DNA of 64,000 bases from NCBI GenBank assembly GCA_023409435.1, contig JAEYHP010000156.1:1-64000 (forward strand). The letters are read 5' to 3'. The stretch is from Bacillota bacterium. GTDB taxonomy: Bacteria > Bacillota > Clostridia > Christensenellales > CAG-138. This document shows, one piece after another, positions 1-8,843 of this stretch (positions within the stretch are counted from its first letter, which is position 1; each line of letters starts with the position of its first letter). Position numbers and translations under genes: made by a program. The notes below the pieces were generated by a model, which worked only from the letters and a program-made list of their open reading frames with translations, was not told the DNA's origin and did not search any database.

Positions 1-1
1 G

Positions 2-622
2 ATCTACGCTACCTATACCGGCACCAAAAAGTATACCATGATGCTTGTCCACCACGATCTGCGGGTAGTCCACATTTCGACCCATGTCTCGCTGCGTGAG
101 GCCTGCGACCGGGTCAAAAAGGCGCGGGTGCTGGAGGTCATCGAAATCGCCCACAAGGCCTGCACAGATATGGGCATCGAGAACCCCAGGGTGGCTGTGG
201 CCGGCCTGAACCCTCACTGCGGAGAGAACGGCCTGTTCGGAACAGAGGAGATTGAGGAGATCAAGCCCGCCATCGAAGCTGCCAAGGCCATGGAGATCAA
301 CGCCATCGGTCCAATACCGCCAGACAGCGTTTTTTCGGAGGCGTTAGGCGGCTGGTATGACATCGTGGTGTGCATGTACCATGACCAAGGGCACATTCCG
401 CTTAAAACACTCGGCTTTGTGTATGACCGCGAGAAACAGGCTTGGAAGGCGGTGGAAGGGGTTAATGTAACTTTGGGACTGCCCATCATCCGCACCAGCG
501 TAGACCACGGCACCGGCTTTGCCCTGGCCGGTAAGGGTACCAGCAACGAGATGAGCCTTGTAAACGCCATCGACTACGCCATCCGCATGGCCGCGGGGCA
601 GAAAAAAGCCGTCGCCAACTAA
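2..622 (+). CDS. pdxA2: PdxA2-like 4-phospho-D-threonate/erythronate dehydrogenase, 3' part
   Basis: The gene runs in from the left edge; the frame is open from base 2 and 206 residues remain. The PdxA family oxidises and decarboxylates 4-phosphohydroxy acids with NAD. Seen here: the TTH-like block near STHVSLREA, the metal/substrate motif YHDQGHIPLK and a C-terminal RTSVDHGTGFALAGKG block, all typical of PdxA. Position beside an SLC13 acid permease, and no pyridoxine genes, favour the catabolic PdxA2 branch (D-threonate or D-erythronate 4-phosphate) over vitamin B6 synthesis. A partner DUF1537 kinase would be expected upstream, outside the window. Family assignment is firm; the substrate is inferred. 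Confidence 0.85.
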   Translation: MYATYTGTKKYTMMLVHHDLRVVHISTHVSLREACDRVKKARVLEVIEIAHKACTDMGIENPRVAVAGLNPHCGENGLFGTEEIEEIKPAIEAAKAMEINAIGPIPPDSVFSEALGGWYDIVVCMYHDQGHIPLKTLGFVYDREKQAWKAVEGVNVTLGLPIIRTSVDHGTGFALAGKGTSNEMSLVNAIDYAIRMAAGQKKAVAN

Positions 623-873
623 GCCGACAGACCAGCCCAAGCGAGATACCTATACCAATGGGGGCAGGAGCCACGCATCCTTCGCGGTCTATTCAAACGC
701 ACACACGGCCCCTCCCTTGATGAGGAAATCGATCAGTTCGCCTACAACTTCCTTAAAACCGCCTATAATACCATGATCGGGAACGAAGTGGCAAGCTTTT
801 GCCGCTTGAGATAGATTTCCCCAATAACCCCGGAGTCCAAAAAAGCCATGAGAAATGAGAGGAGAAGTACAAA
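623..873. other. Intergenic gap, no gene seen
   Basis: No convincing coding region or terminator hairpin was seen in these 251 bases. A GAGAGGAGAAG stretch just before base 874 serves as ribosome binding site for the permease. Confidence 0.5.
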
Positions 874-2157
874 ATGACAATGGAAATGATTCTTGCCCTT
901 GGCGTCTTGGTCGTTATGATCGTACTGATCATGACGGACAAACTTCCATTCGGCGCACCTCCGCTGATTGCCTGCCTTCTGTTGGTGATCACCGGCTTAT
1001 CCACCGTGCAGGAAGCCTTCGCGGGCTTCGTAAACCCAAGCGTTATCATGATTGCCGGCTTTATGGTAGTCTTAGCGGCTGTCCAGAAAACCAGAATCAT
1101 TGGCAAGCTCAAGTCCGCTATGATTTCCCTGATAAACAAAGGCGGCTACAAGAGCTATGCCCTTCTGGTCGTGATCGTCATGCTCGGCGCCAGCCTGGTA
1201 GGCAGCGGCAACACTGGCTACTATGTGCTAATCCTTTCCCTGCTGGTCACAATTCCCTACAGCAAAAAGCTTCCTTCCTCCAAACTCATGTTGCCGTTGG
1301 GCTTTGCCACAAATCATCCGCTGGTTCCCTTTAATGTGGCGCTACAATTCGGCGTTGCGCTCACTGTGCTGGAAACTGCCGGTTATACTGGCGGCGGGTT
1401 CTCCATGGTGAATTTCTCCATAATGAATGTGTTCCTTGCTGTGGCTTATCTGGCATGGTGCCTAATCGGATATCGCTTGTTGCCGGATCATCCGATTAAC
1501 GACCTGACCGCGGAGTCAGAAGTGGTGCTGGAAAAAGAGGCCAATACGATGCCTGCGTGGAAAGAGTACTGCACAATCGGCGCGTTTGTCGTCAGCGTCG
1601 TTGGTATGATGCTCACGAGCCAGTTGGGCGCAATTGGCAATGTAATTCCCGGCGTAGCCGCCGCATTCGTGCTTATTATTAACGTGCTCGACTTCAAGGA
1701 AGTCCGCGACAATATGGGCGCCCCCGTGATCCTCATGATGGCCGGCGTCATCGGTGTGGCCGACGCCCTGGCTAACTCCGGTTTCACTGACATGGTGGGG
1801 AATGCTGCAGCCGGCATTCTGGGCTCCAGCGTCAGCCCCTTCATCGTCGTCCTCATCTTCGCCCTGCTGACCAGCACCATGGCCACCTTCACCGGATCGA
1901 ACATGGGCTCCGTGTTCGTCTTTGCCCCCATCGCCATTGCGGCTTGCATGGCCCTCGGCCTCAATCCCATGGCTGCGGCGGCAGCTGTAGCCGTATCCGG
2001 TTGGAACGGCGGATACATGCCGATCGACGGCATGCCCGCTTTGATCTATGGTATGGGCAAATATAAGCTCCCGCAGTTCTGGAAGTTCACCGTCCCAATG
2101 TACTTCATACGCATCCTCGCGGTGTGCTTAGGCGCCGTTATCATGTTCCCCATGTAA
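874..2157 (+). CDS. SLC13/DASS-type anion permease
   Basis: A 427-residue integral membrane protein with about eleven hydrophobic segments across its whole length. The pattern fits the ion transporter (SLC13/arsenite permease-like) superfamily: two similar halves, each with a polar re-entrant stretch. These are GSGNTGYYVL near residue 110 and a second near 345 (STMATFTGSNMGSVF). Such permeases import di- or tricarboxylates, sulfate or sugar acids with sodium. Its position after a PdxA2-like dehydrogenase suggests uptake of a four-carbon sugar acid such as threonate or erythronate; this is inference. Start chosen at the ATG after GAGAGGAGAAG. Confidence 0.8.
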   Translation: MTMEMILALGVLVVMIVLIMTDKLPFGAPPLIACLLLVITGLSTVQEAFAGFVNPSVIMIAGFMVVLAAVQKTRIIGKLKSAMISLINKGGYKSYALLVVIVMLGASLVGSGNTGYYVLILSLLVTIPYSKKLPSSKLMLPLGFATNHPLVPFNVALQFGVALTVLETAGYTGGGFSMVNFSIMNVFLAVAYLAWCLIGYRLLPDHPINDLTAESEVVLEKEANTMPAWKEYCTIGAFVVSVVGMMLTSQLGAIGNVIPGVAAAFVLIINVLDFKEVRDNMGAPVILMMAGVIGVADALANSGFTDMVGNAAAGILGSSVSPFIVVLIFALLTSTMATFTGSNMGSVFVFAPIAIAACMALGLNPMAAAAAVAVSGWNGGYMPIDGMPALIYGMGKYKLPQFWKFTVPMYFIRILAVCLGAVIMFPM

Positions 2158-2193
2158 CTGACGCTGCTGCAGCAGGAACAGTTGGCTGAACCG

Positions 2194-2222
2194 GGGCCAG
2201 CGGCAAATTGCGCCGCTGGCCC
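2194..2222 (+). terminator. Hairpin after the SLC13 permease
   Basis: Perfect 11-bp arms GGGCCAGCGGC and GCCGCTGGCCC around a 7-base loop, followed by TATTAT. It sits 37 bases after the permease stop. The T-tract is weak, so termination may be partial. Confidence 0.7.
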
Positions 2223-2252
2223 TATTATAATGCGAAGTTCAGGTCTCAAAAA

Positions 2253-2266
2253 TTGTAATATTACAA
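2253..2266. promoter_or_regulatory. Palindromic operator candidate, copy 1
   Basis: TTGTAATATTACAA is a perfect 14-bp palindrome about 80 bases upstream of the VOC gene. The same box, with one arm slightly degraded, precedes the second VOC copy at 25154-25167, where it lies between that gene and a divergent AraC regulator. Conservation at both sites makes it a likely regulator binding site; the protein is not known. Confidence 0.55.
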
Positions 2267-2348
2267 CATGCAGTAACTTTTTCTATATGTTGGGATCATA
2301 TTCTGCATGGCAATAAGTAAAGAAACACAAATATGGTGGGAGAAAGAC

Positions 2349-2711
2349 ATGAAGAAATTGATCACAGATCTTGGATTCGCCGTAGCACACATTGGCATCA
2401 ATTGCCCCGATGAACAAAGCGCCGCTGTGGCTGGGGCGAAATTTAGCGACCTGTTTGGCTTTCCTGTCAAGAACGGAACCTCTTCCGTGTTTGCAGGCAA
2501 AGAAATTGAACTCATGAAAAAGCCCGGATACGGTTCAAATGGACACATTGCCGTAAAAACAAGCAATATTGACGAGGCAATCCAATACCTGAAAGAGCGG
2601 GGCGTTGCGTTAATCGAGGAATCCATTCTCCGTAATGCGGAGGGAGAGATTGTCCGCATATTCTTGCTGGATGAAATTGAAGGGTTTGCCATTCATCTGC
2701 TCAAAGCATGA
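2349..2711 (+). CDS. VOC (glyoxalase-fold) family protein, copy 1
   Basis: A 120-residue single-domain protein with the vicinal-oxygen-chelate pattern: an early HIGINCPD segment, a central GSNGHIAVKTSNIDEAI segment and a C-terminal EIEGFAIHLLKA strand. It differs from a second copy at 24701-25063 at 17 of 120 positions (86% identity). The start is the ATG at 2349 after GGTGGGAGAAAGAC, because the other copy begins at the same residue; an upstream ATG at 2307 would add 14 unmatched residues. The second copy precedes KDPG aldolase and KDG kinase, so a role in keto-deoxy sugar-acid metabolism is plausible. The reaction is unknown. Confidence 0.8.
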   Translation: MKKLITDLGFAVAHIGINCPDEQSAAVAGAKFSDLFGFPVKNGTSSVFAGKEIELMKKPGYGSNGHIAVKTSNIDEAIQYLKERGVALIEESILRNAEGEIVRIFLLDEIEGFAIHLLKA

Positions 2712-2847
2712 CAGGTAAAGTGGCGTACAAAGGCGTCTTATCGAATACGGTAACATCCGTTAATTGGATAACTTGGAGCTGGAGTGGTAGAAGGTTGCTG
2801 CATTGTAATGATTACAGCGAATGGACAGCTTGCTTTGCCACACCCAC

Positions 2848-2883
2848 TATTGCAACACGAGACATGCGTCTCGTGTTGCAATA
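2848..2883. repeat. Perfect 16-bp inverted repeat
   Basis: Arms TATTGCAACACGAGAC and GTCTCGTGTTGCAATA are separated by four bases. The element lies between the convergent ends of the VOC gene and the cobalamin operon. No run of T follows on either strand, so it is not a classic terminator; it may still act as a bidirectional 3'-end hairpin or a protein site. Confidence 0.75.
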
Positions 2884-2918
2884 CGATTACGATTGATTTC
2901 ACGCATGAAAAGCATCCA

Positions 2919-3548
2919 TCACCGCGTCACGCTGTACATCAGGGCATTGACGATGGCGGCGGCAACGTTGCTGCCTCCCTTCCGGCCGCGGGCGACGATG
3001 CAGGGAATATCGGTCTGCATGATAAGCTCCTTTGCCTGCACCACGTTGACAAAGCCGACCGGCACGCCGATGATAAGCGCGGGGTTCAACTTTCCCTCGC
3101 CAATCAACTCGTATAAACGGACAAGCGCCGTGGGCGCGTTGCCGATGGCGAAAATAAAAGGCGTATCCAGTGCGGCGGCCTTGTCCATGGATGCGGCGGC
3201 GCGGGTGGTGCCGTTTTTCTTTGCCGCGGCGGCAACGTCCTCATCCGACATGAAGCAAAGCACCTCACCGCCCAGTTTATTGAACGCGAGTTTATTGATG
3301 CCCGCTCTTGCCATGTTGGTATCGGTCACGATCGACGCGCCGGATTTAAGCGCCGCAAGCGCGAGCGGCACGGCGTTTTCGGAAAAATAAAGTGAATCCG
3401 CATAATCGAAATCCGCCGTGGTATGGATGACACGCTTGATGACGGGCGCAACCATCCGATCCAGCGGATGAGGAAGCTCTCTTTCGATGATTTCAAAGCT
3501 GCGGCGCTCAATCTCGTCGGGCAGCACGTTTTCAAGCTCTATTTTCAT
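2919..3548 (-). CDS. cbiC: Cobalt-precorrin-8 methylmutase CbiC
   Basis: A 209-residue protein that moves the C11 methyl to C12, giving cobyrinate, the last ring-rearrangement step of the corrin pathway. The family's catalytic histidine is His42 in [11 protein letters not shown]; the [14 protein letters not shown] and [13 protein letters not shown] blocks are also typical. Length matches the family. It is the last gene of the cobalamin operon and overlaps cbiP by 4 bp (ATGA). Confidence 0.95.
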   Translation of the reverse strand: MKIELENVLPDEIERRSFEIIERELPHPLDRMVAPVIKRVIHTTADFDYADSLYFSENAVPLALAALKSGASIVTDTNMARAGINKLAFNKLGGEVLCFMSDEDVAAAAKKNGTTRAAASMDKAAALDTPFIFAIGNAPTALVRLYELIGEGKLNPALIIGVPVGFVNVVQAKELIMQTDIPCIVARGRKGGSNVAAAIVNALMYSVTR

Positions 3549-5035
3549 ATCCCCGCCTCCAAAATGCGATAGATCAGCTTCATATCAAGGTGTTCGCGCA
3601 CGGCAAGCGCCAATGCGTCGTACTGGCTTTCCCTATAAGCTTTCAGGTCAAAGGTATTCGCTGCAAGGGAAACGCCTTTCCTTTCACACAGCGCGTTCAA
3701 AAGCGCCTCGCGGCAGGGCGTTGAATCAAAAAAACCGTGAAGATATGTGCCGTAGACGCTGCCCTTTTGGCAGCCGTCTTTCGTTCCGTTTTCCAGAAGA
3801 ACGAGCGGCATAGCGCCCTCGCGCAGCGCCGTGCGGCCCATGTGGATCTCGTACCCCTCCACCTCCGCATCGCCTAAAGCCGCGAGCGTGCCTCCCGATA
3901 AAAGTACCTTGCCCGTAACGCGGGTACGGCGCTTCTCGCTCGTAAATTCGGTGGCGACTGGCAGAAGCCCCATGCCGCCGATCTCGCCGCCGCCTTCCGC
4001 GCCCTCCGCGTCCGAAATGCGCTCCCCAAGCATTTGGTAGCCGCCGCACACGCCGAAAACGGGTACTCCGCGCGCGGCAAGCTTTTTGATTACCGCCTCG
4101 AGACCGCATTGGCGGAGCCATTTCAAGTCGGAAATGGTGCTTTTCGTGCCGGGCAAAATCACAAGATCGGGCGCTCCAAGCTCTTTGGCTGAATGAACAT
4201 AGCGCACCCCCACGCCCTGCGTCGCTTCAAGCGCAGCAAAGTCGGTGAAGTTAGAGAGGCGCGGCAGGCGTATGACCGCGATATCGAGTACCGCGTCGGC
4301 TTGCTTGCGGGTGAGCCGTTCGGAAAGGCTGTCCTCATCGTCGATATCCACATCGAGGTACGGCAGCACGCCTGCTACAGGCTTATGGGTAAGGCTTTGG
4401 AGCATCTTAAGGCCGTCGCCCAAGAGTCCCACGTCCCCGCGGAACTTGTTAATGACCATGGCCTTCACAATATCCCGCTCCTCTTCGTCAAGAAGCGCAA
4501 TCGTGCCGTAAAGCTGCGCGAACACGCCTCCCCGGTCGATATCGCCCACGAGCAGCACCGGCGCTTTCGCGAGCTTCGCCATGCCCATGTTGACGAAATC
4601 GCCCTGCTTCAAATTGATCTCGGCGGAGCTTCCCGCACCCTCAATCACAATGACGTCGTTTTCGGCAGCGAGGGAGGAATATGCCGCCATGATATCCGGC
4701 ACAAGCGTATGCTTCATGGCGTAATATTCGCGCGCGCTCATATTGGAGCGCACCTCGCCGTTGACGATCACCTGCGAGCCTATGTTGGTGACGGGCTTTA
4801 ATAAAATCGGGTTCATGCGTACGCTCGGCTCCGCGCCCGCCGCTTCCGCCTGCACAGCCTGCGCGCGGCCCATTTCAAGACCTTCCTTGGTGATGAATGA
4901 GTTGAGTGCCATGTTCTGGCTTTTAAAAGGTACTACGCGGTAGCCATCCTGCCTGAACACGCGGCAAAGCCCCGCGCATAAAAGGCTCTTGCCGGCATTG
5001 GACATCGTACCCTGCACCATGATGGTTTTAGCCAT
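3545..5035 (-). CDS. cbiP: Cobyric acid synthase CbiP/CobQ
   Basis: A 496-residue ATP- and glutamine-dependent amidotransferase that amidates side chains b, d, e and g of adenosylcobyrinate a,c-diamide. N-terminal dethiobiotin-synthetase-like ATPase domain with GTMSNAGKS at residues 9-17. C-terminal class I glutaminase-like domain with nucleophile Cys330 in [11 protein letters not shown] and a histidine in YGTYLHGFF near residue 436. Full length for the family. It overlaps cobD by 8 bp and cbiC by 4 bp. Confidence 0.96.
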   Translation of the reverse strand: MAKTIMVQGTMSNAGKSLLCAGLCRVFRQDGYRVVPFKSQNMALNSFITKEGLEMGRAQAVQAEAAGAEPSVRMNPILLKPVTNIGSQVIVNGEVRSNMSAREYYAMKHTLVPDIMAAYSSLAAENDVIVIEGAGSSAEINLKQGDFVNMGMAKLAKAPVLLVGDIDRGGVFAQLYGTIALLDEEERDIVKAMVINKFRGDVGLLGDGLKMLQSLTHKPVAGVLPYLDVDIDDEDSLSERLTRKQADAVLDIAVIRLPRLSNFTDFAALEATQGVGVRYVHSAKELGAPDLVILPGTKSTISDLKWLRQCGLEAVIKKLAARGVPVFGVCGGYQMLGERISDAEGAEGGGEIGGMGLLPVATEFTSEKRRTRVTGKVLLSGGTLAALGDAEVEGYEIHMGRTALREGAMPLVLLENGTKDGCQKGSVYGTYLHGFFDSTPCREALLNALCERKGVSLAANTFDLKAYRESQYDALALAVREHLDMKLIYRILEAGI

Positions 5036-6065
5036 GGAGCACCACCTTTAGGGCTTGAAGAAGCGCCTCGTTTTCTTCGCGGGTCTTGAGCCCGATGCGG
5101 ATAAACTGCTCATTTAGCCCGGTGAAATTGGCGCAATTGCGCACGAGGATGCCGCGCTTCTTGAGCGGCTCGTGCAGCGGTAAGGGGCTTTTGAGAAGTA
5201 GGAAATTCGCATCGGCGGGGGATACCGAGAGGCCCAGTGCCGTGAGGCTTTCGCGCATAAAGTTGCGTTCCGCTCGCACGAGGCTCCGCGTCCGTTCCGC
5301 CCATGTGGGTTCTTCAAGCGACCCGAGACCCGCCGCCTGCGCCGCCGCGGAAACGCTCCATTCTGCGCCAAACGCGGCGACGCGGGAAAGAAGCGCCGTA
5401 TCCGCGCACAAAAGATATCCCAACCTTAACCCCGCGAGCGCGTAGAGCTTGGTAAAAGCGTTGAGTATGAGAAGGTTCGGAAATTCTTTGAGCAGAGGAA
5501 CCATAGATGGTCCACCTGTAAATTCAAGAAAACACTCGTCCACCATGAGAAGCGTGCCGTTTTTCGCGCAAACCTCTGTAACGCGGCGAAGCAAATCGAA
5601 TGGCGCCAGCCTGCCCGTGGGGTTGTTGGGGTTGCATAGAAAAAACAATTCGGCGTCAGGCGTGGGCGCTTCAAGAATATCGTCCGTCAGCGCGAAACCG
5701 TCCGCTTCTTTCAGGCGGTATTCCGCCATTTCGCCGCCGAACAGCTTTACGGGCCGCTCGTATTCTGAAAAAGTGGGCGCGAGTGTCAGCGCCTTTTTGG
5801 GTTTCAGGCAGGCACAGACGCGGAATATCATATCCGCCGCGCCGTTGCCGCAAAGAATGGCTTCGGGCGCTATGCCGTATTTTTCCGCGAGGGCTTTACG
5901 CAAAGCGCGGCATTGCGGATCGGGGTAGCGGATAAGGGCGTCCGCCGCCGCGAAAAGCGCCCGCCTCGCCGCTTCGGGCATGCCGAGCGGGTTCACATTG
6001 ACGGAGAAATCCAGGTGTATCTCCGCGTTTGTGTAGATATCGCCGCCATGCTCATAACGCAGCAT
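5028..6065 (-). CDS. cobD: L-threonine-O-3-phosphate decarboxylase CobD
   Basis: A 345-residue fold type I PLP enzyme. The family makes (R)-1-amino-2-propanol phosphate, the linker of the nucleotide loop. Seen: [10 protein letters not shown] near 144, the MVDECFLEF block, and the PLP lysine Lys206 in [18 protein letters not shown]. Histidinol-phosphate aminotransferase is the nearest look-alike, but position between cbiB and cbiP settles the call. Overlaps cbiB by 14 bp. Confidence 0.93.
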   Translation of the reverse strand: MLRYEHGGDIYTNAEIHLDFSVNVNPLGMPEAARRALFAAADALIRYPDPQCRALRKALAEKYGIAPEAILCGNGAADMIFRVCACLKPKKALTLAPTFSEYERPVKLFGGEMAEYRLKEADGFALTDDILEAPTPDAELFFLCNPNNPTGRLAPFDLLRRVTEVCAKNGTLLMVDECFLEFTGGPSMVPLLKEFPNLLILNAFTKLYALAGLRLGYLLCADTALLSRVAAFGAEWSVSAAAQAAGLGSLEEPTWAERTRSLVRAERNFMRESLTALGLSVSPADANFLLLKSPLPLHEPLKKRGILVRNCANFTGLNEQFIRIGLKTREENEALLQALKVVLHG

Positions 6066-7011
6066 ATAAGTACCCCCTTACAGCAAGCGCAAGGAAAAAC
6101 ATTAAAAAAGAGGCCGTGTAAAGGAGCCTGTGAGACAAAAGAATATCCTTGGGCTCGATGGGCCGCAGGTCATCGCCGATGTATGGCTTTTCATGGAGCT
6201 TGCCGAAATAATAGGCGTTTCCGGCAAGGCGCACATTGAGCGCGCCCGCCATGGCGGCTTCCGTCTGTGCGGAGTTGGGGCTTGCGTGCTTGCGGCGGTC
6301 GCGCTTCCAGATGCGGCGTGCGCTTTTCGCATTCAACCCGCAGGGCCGCGCCATGGCGATCATAAGGAGCGCGCTCAGGCGCGAGGGAAGGTAGTTCATA
6401 CAATCATCGAGCTTCGCCGCAAAGCGGCCGAAATCCAAATACCTTTCGTTTTTATAGCCGATCATGGAATCCATGGTGTTGACGGCCTTGTAGAACATGC
6501 CGAACACCGCCCCGCCGAGCGCGAGGTAGAATAACGGCGCGATCACGCCGTCCGAGGCGTTTTCCGCCACGGTCTCCACGGCGGCGCGCGTCACGCCCGC
6601 CTCATCCAGAGCCGCCGTATCGCGCCCTACGATCATGGAAACCGCCTTGCGTGCGGCGGGAAGATCGTTTTTTATCAACTTGTCGTACACCTTCCGGCTT
6701 TCGGCCCGCAGGCTCTTGAGGGCAATAAGCTGCCAGCACAAAAGTGTCTCCAGAGCAAAGTACGCCCAAGGAGACAGCCGCCACGCCAAGCTAAGAAGTG
6801 CCGTGGGCAGCGCCGTGCAAACAAGAAGAACGCACAATACGAGCAGCGTGCCGCCGAAGCGTTTGTTTCTCATGAGGTAAAACACCTTCTCCAAAGCGGC
6901 AATTAACCCGCCGATACCGCGCACGATATGCGGCCAACCCTGCGGGTCGCCTAAGAATAGGTCGAGGACGAAGCCCGCGCACAGGCCGAGCGTGGAAAGA
7001 GCTATGAGCAT
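6052..7011 (-). CDS. cbiB: Adenosylcobinamide-phosphate synthase CbiB
   Basis: A 319-residue membrane protein that joins aminopropanol (phosphate) to adenosylcobyric acid. Family marks seen: FVLDLFLGDPQGWPHIVRGIG at the N terminus, ARKAVSMIVGRDTAALDE, a VETVAENASDGVIAPLFY block and MIGYKNERYLDFGRFAAKLDD. Several hydrophobic segments, including one at the C terminus. Overlaps the cobC phosphatase gene by 10 bp and cobD by 14 bp. Confidence 0.95.
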   Translation of the reverse strand: MLIALSTLGLCAGFVLDLFLGDPQGWPHIVRGIGGLIAALEKVFYLMRNKRFGGTLLVLCVLLVCTALPTALLSLAWRLSPWAYFALETLLCWQLIALKSLRAESRKVYDKLIKNDLPAARKAVSMIVGRDTAALDEAGVTRAAVETVAENASDGVIAPLFYLALGGAVFGMFYKAVNTMDSMIGYKNERYLDFGRFAAKLDDCMNYLPSRLSALLMIAMARPCGLNAKSARRIWKRDRRKHASPNSAQTEAAMAGALNVRLAGNAYYFGKLHEKPYIGDDLRPIEPKDILLSHRLLYTASFLMFFLALAVRGYLYAAL

Positions 7012-7583
7012 AGAGGACCTCCCTCTATCGTGAGCGCGCGGCCATTGAACGTGCAGCGTACAAAGCAGCAGTTTCCAATGTGATATTCATAGAACATGCG
7101 CTTGGGTATGGAATAGGCTTCTAAAATCGCCATGATACAGCCGCCGTGGATGACGAACGCCGCGGAGCCGTTTTCGTCTACTTCCTCCATGGCTTCAAAG
7201 AAAGAATTGCGGCAGCGCGTTTTGAAATCCTCCACGCTTTCGCCACCCGGTACAGGGCCGGTGCAATTTGTGGCGAGCCACGCGCCATACTCCACGTTGC
7301 CCTCAAGCTCCGCCGCTGTCTTGCCCTCGAACATGCCGAAGTCGCATTCCCGAAGCCCCTGCACGATGGTAAAGGCCGTATCGGGAAAAAGGATCGCTGC
7401 CGTTTCCATGCAGCGGATGTACGGGCTTGTAAAAACACGGTCAAACACAGGGATGCCCTCGGCCTTGAGCGCCGCCGCCTGCGTTCTGCCTTCCTCGCAA
7501 AGCGGTTCGTCCGTCCTTCCGACGTAGCGTTTTTCCCGGTTGCCCGCCGTCATGCCATGACGAATGAGAAGGACCGTTTTCAT
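7002..7583 (-). CDS. cobC: Histidine phosphatase, probable alpha-ribazole phosphatase CobC
   Basis: A 193-residue protein of the histidine phosphatase superfamily with the catalytic LIRHGMTAGN motif at the N terminus, a GLRECDFGMFEGKTAAEL block and a second histidine in FVIHGGCIMAIL. In cobalamin synthesis CobC removes the phosphate of alpha-ribazole 5'-phosphate or adenosylcobalamin 5'-phosphate. The open frame extends further upstream, but the ATG at 7583 places the RHG motif at the correct distance and gives a 4-bp ATGA overlap with cobS. Assignment rests on family plus operon position. Confidence 0.88.
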   Translation of the reverse strand: MKTVLLIRHGMTAGNREKRYVGRTDEPLCEEGRTQAAALKAEGIPVFDRVFTSPYIRCMETAAILFPDTAFTIVQGLRECDFGMFEGKTAAELEGNVEYGAWLATNCTGPVPGGESVEDFKTRCRNSFFEAMEEVDENGSAAFVIHGGCIMAILEAYSIPKRMFYEYHIGNCCFVRCTFNGRALTIEGGPLCS

Positions 7584-8341
7584 ACAAGCCCTCCGATCCA
7601 CGCGCCGAAAAGAAGCGCAAGCTCGCATGCCTGTAGGAAAAAGCCCGTGGTGTCGCCCGTAGCGCCGCCGAATTGTTTTATCGCCATAGCGCGGTATGCA
7701 AAAAACGCAAGAAGCGCAAATCCCGCCGCGAAACCGCCGACGACAGGCGAAGCCCATACCATGCCGCCCGTTGTAAAGAGCGCAACGATGGTCATAACAA
7801 GCATAGCAGTATGTTTATGCGCATGCTCGGTGAACGCGCAGAGCATACCCTCCTTGCGCGCGTTTGGAAGCATCACCGCGCCCAGCACGGCCAAAGCCCG
7901 CGACAGGACGAAGCCAAAGCATACGATAAGGAGCGCGTCCGTTTGAAAAAGCGCATGATACAACCCAAAGCTCAAAAGAAGATATACGACGCAGTAAACG
8001 ACAGCGAACGCGCCTGCGTGCGGGTCCTTCAGGATGGCAAGCTTTTTTTCGCGTACCTGGTGCGAGGCGAGCGCATCCACCGTATCCATAAAGCCGTCCA
8101 TGTGTATGCCGCCCGTAAGGAGGATCGGGAGCGCCGTCGCCACTACGGCGAACAGGATGCCGTCCACGGCAAACGCCTTTGCCACCCACGCCCAAAGGTA
8201 GAACGCCGCTCCTATAACGAACCCCACGAGCGGCAAAAAGCAGATGGAAAAACGCATGTTCCTTTCGTTCCAGTCAAAGCGCGGCGCGGGCAGGACGCTG
8301 TATGTGCTGATTGCGATCCACATCGGTTCAAGAAAGCGCAT
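7580..8341 (-). CDS. cobS: Adenosylcobinamide-GDP ribazoletransferase CobS
   Basis: A 253-residue polytopic membrane protein that condenses adenosylcobinamide-GDP with alpha-ribazole (phosphate). Typical: an N-terminal FLPLVGFVIGA stretch, the conserved TGGIHMDGFMDTVDALASH motif with metal-binding Asp residues, and KDPHAGAFAVVYCVVYLLL. Six to seven hydrophobic segments. Overlaps cobU by 14 bp and cobC by 4 bp. Confidence 0.95.
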   Translation of the reverse strand: MRFLEPMWIAISTYSVLPAPRFDWNERNMRFSICFLPLVGFVIGAAFYLWAWVAKAFAVDGILFAVVATALPILLTGGIHMDGFMDTVDALASHQVREKKLAILKDPHAGAFAVVYCVVYLLLSFGLYHALFQTDALLIVCFGFVLSRALAVLGAVMLPNARKEGMLCAFTEHAHKHTAMLVMTIVALFTTGGMVWASPVVGGFAAGFALLAFFAYRAMAIKQFGGATGDTTGFFLQACELALLFGAWIGGLV

Positions 8342-8843
8342 CTTCTTCTCCTTTTTTTAGCTGCGGAACCCCATTTCGCATTTCCACCACGGTATCGGCC
8401 AAGCTGAAAAGCGCGGCGTTGAGCACGTTGAGGGCCTCGATGTAGGCGCGCGTTTCCTCATCATAGGCCGACGCATCCAAACCGCTGATCGTCACCGCGA
8501 CGAGGATGCGGCAGCGTTTTTGAAGCGCTATAATATCCGCAATCACCTCCGATGCCGTGCCGCCGCGCTCAAACATGCGGTTGCCGAGCAGGTTCGATAC
8601 ATCCTCAAGCAGCACCGCCGCGTCGGGCGGAATGGCGGCCTCGCCAACAACATACGGAAGCTCGAGCGTAAGAAAGCCCATGCCCTCCCGCTGGCGCAGG
8701 TGCTTCTTCACCCTCGCCGCGCCTTCCGCTCCATGGGGGATCATGGTGGCGATATAGCAGCGCGCGCCGCCCGCGCGGCAGGCAAGCTTCTCTGCATAAA
8801 CACTTTTGCCGCTGCCGTTTTCGCCTGTAACGAGGATCAGCAT
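8328..8843 (-). CDS. cobU: Adenosylcobinamide kinase/guanylyltransferase CobU
   Basis: A 171-residue P-loop protein that phosphorylates adenosylcobinamide and then transfers GMP to it. Walker A GENGSGKS at residues 7-14, a CYIATMIPHGAEGAARVKKH segment in the place of the guanylyl-accepting histidine region, and a LLEDVSNLLGNRMF block. Slightly short but complete. Segment details differ from the usual YIATA..DDEM, so loss of one activity cannot be excluded. Overlaps cobT by 7 bp. Confidence 0.9.
   Translation of the reverse strand: MLILVTGENGSGKSVYAEKLACRAGGARCYIATMIPHGAEGAARVKKHLRQREGMGFLTLELPYVVGEAAIPPDAAVLLEDVSNLLGNRMFERGGTASEVIADIIALQKRCRILVAVTISGLDASAYDEETRAYIEALNVLNAALFSLADTVVEMRNGVPQLKKGEEDALS

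Noticed and set aside
689..880. Minus-strand 63-residue frame between pdxA2 and the permease
   Set aside because: No ribosome site, no recognised motif, and its start would lie inside the permease gene; treated as chance.
1488..2033. 181-residue frame opposite the SLC13 permease
   Set aside because: Reverse shadow of a membrane protein gene, as are the many long frames opposite the cobalamin genes; no ribosome site or motif.
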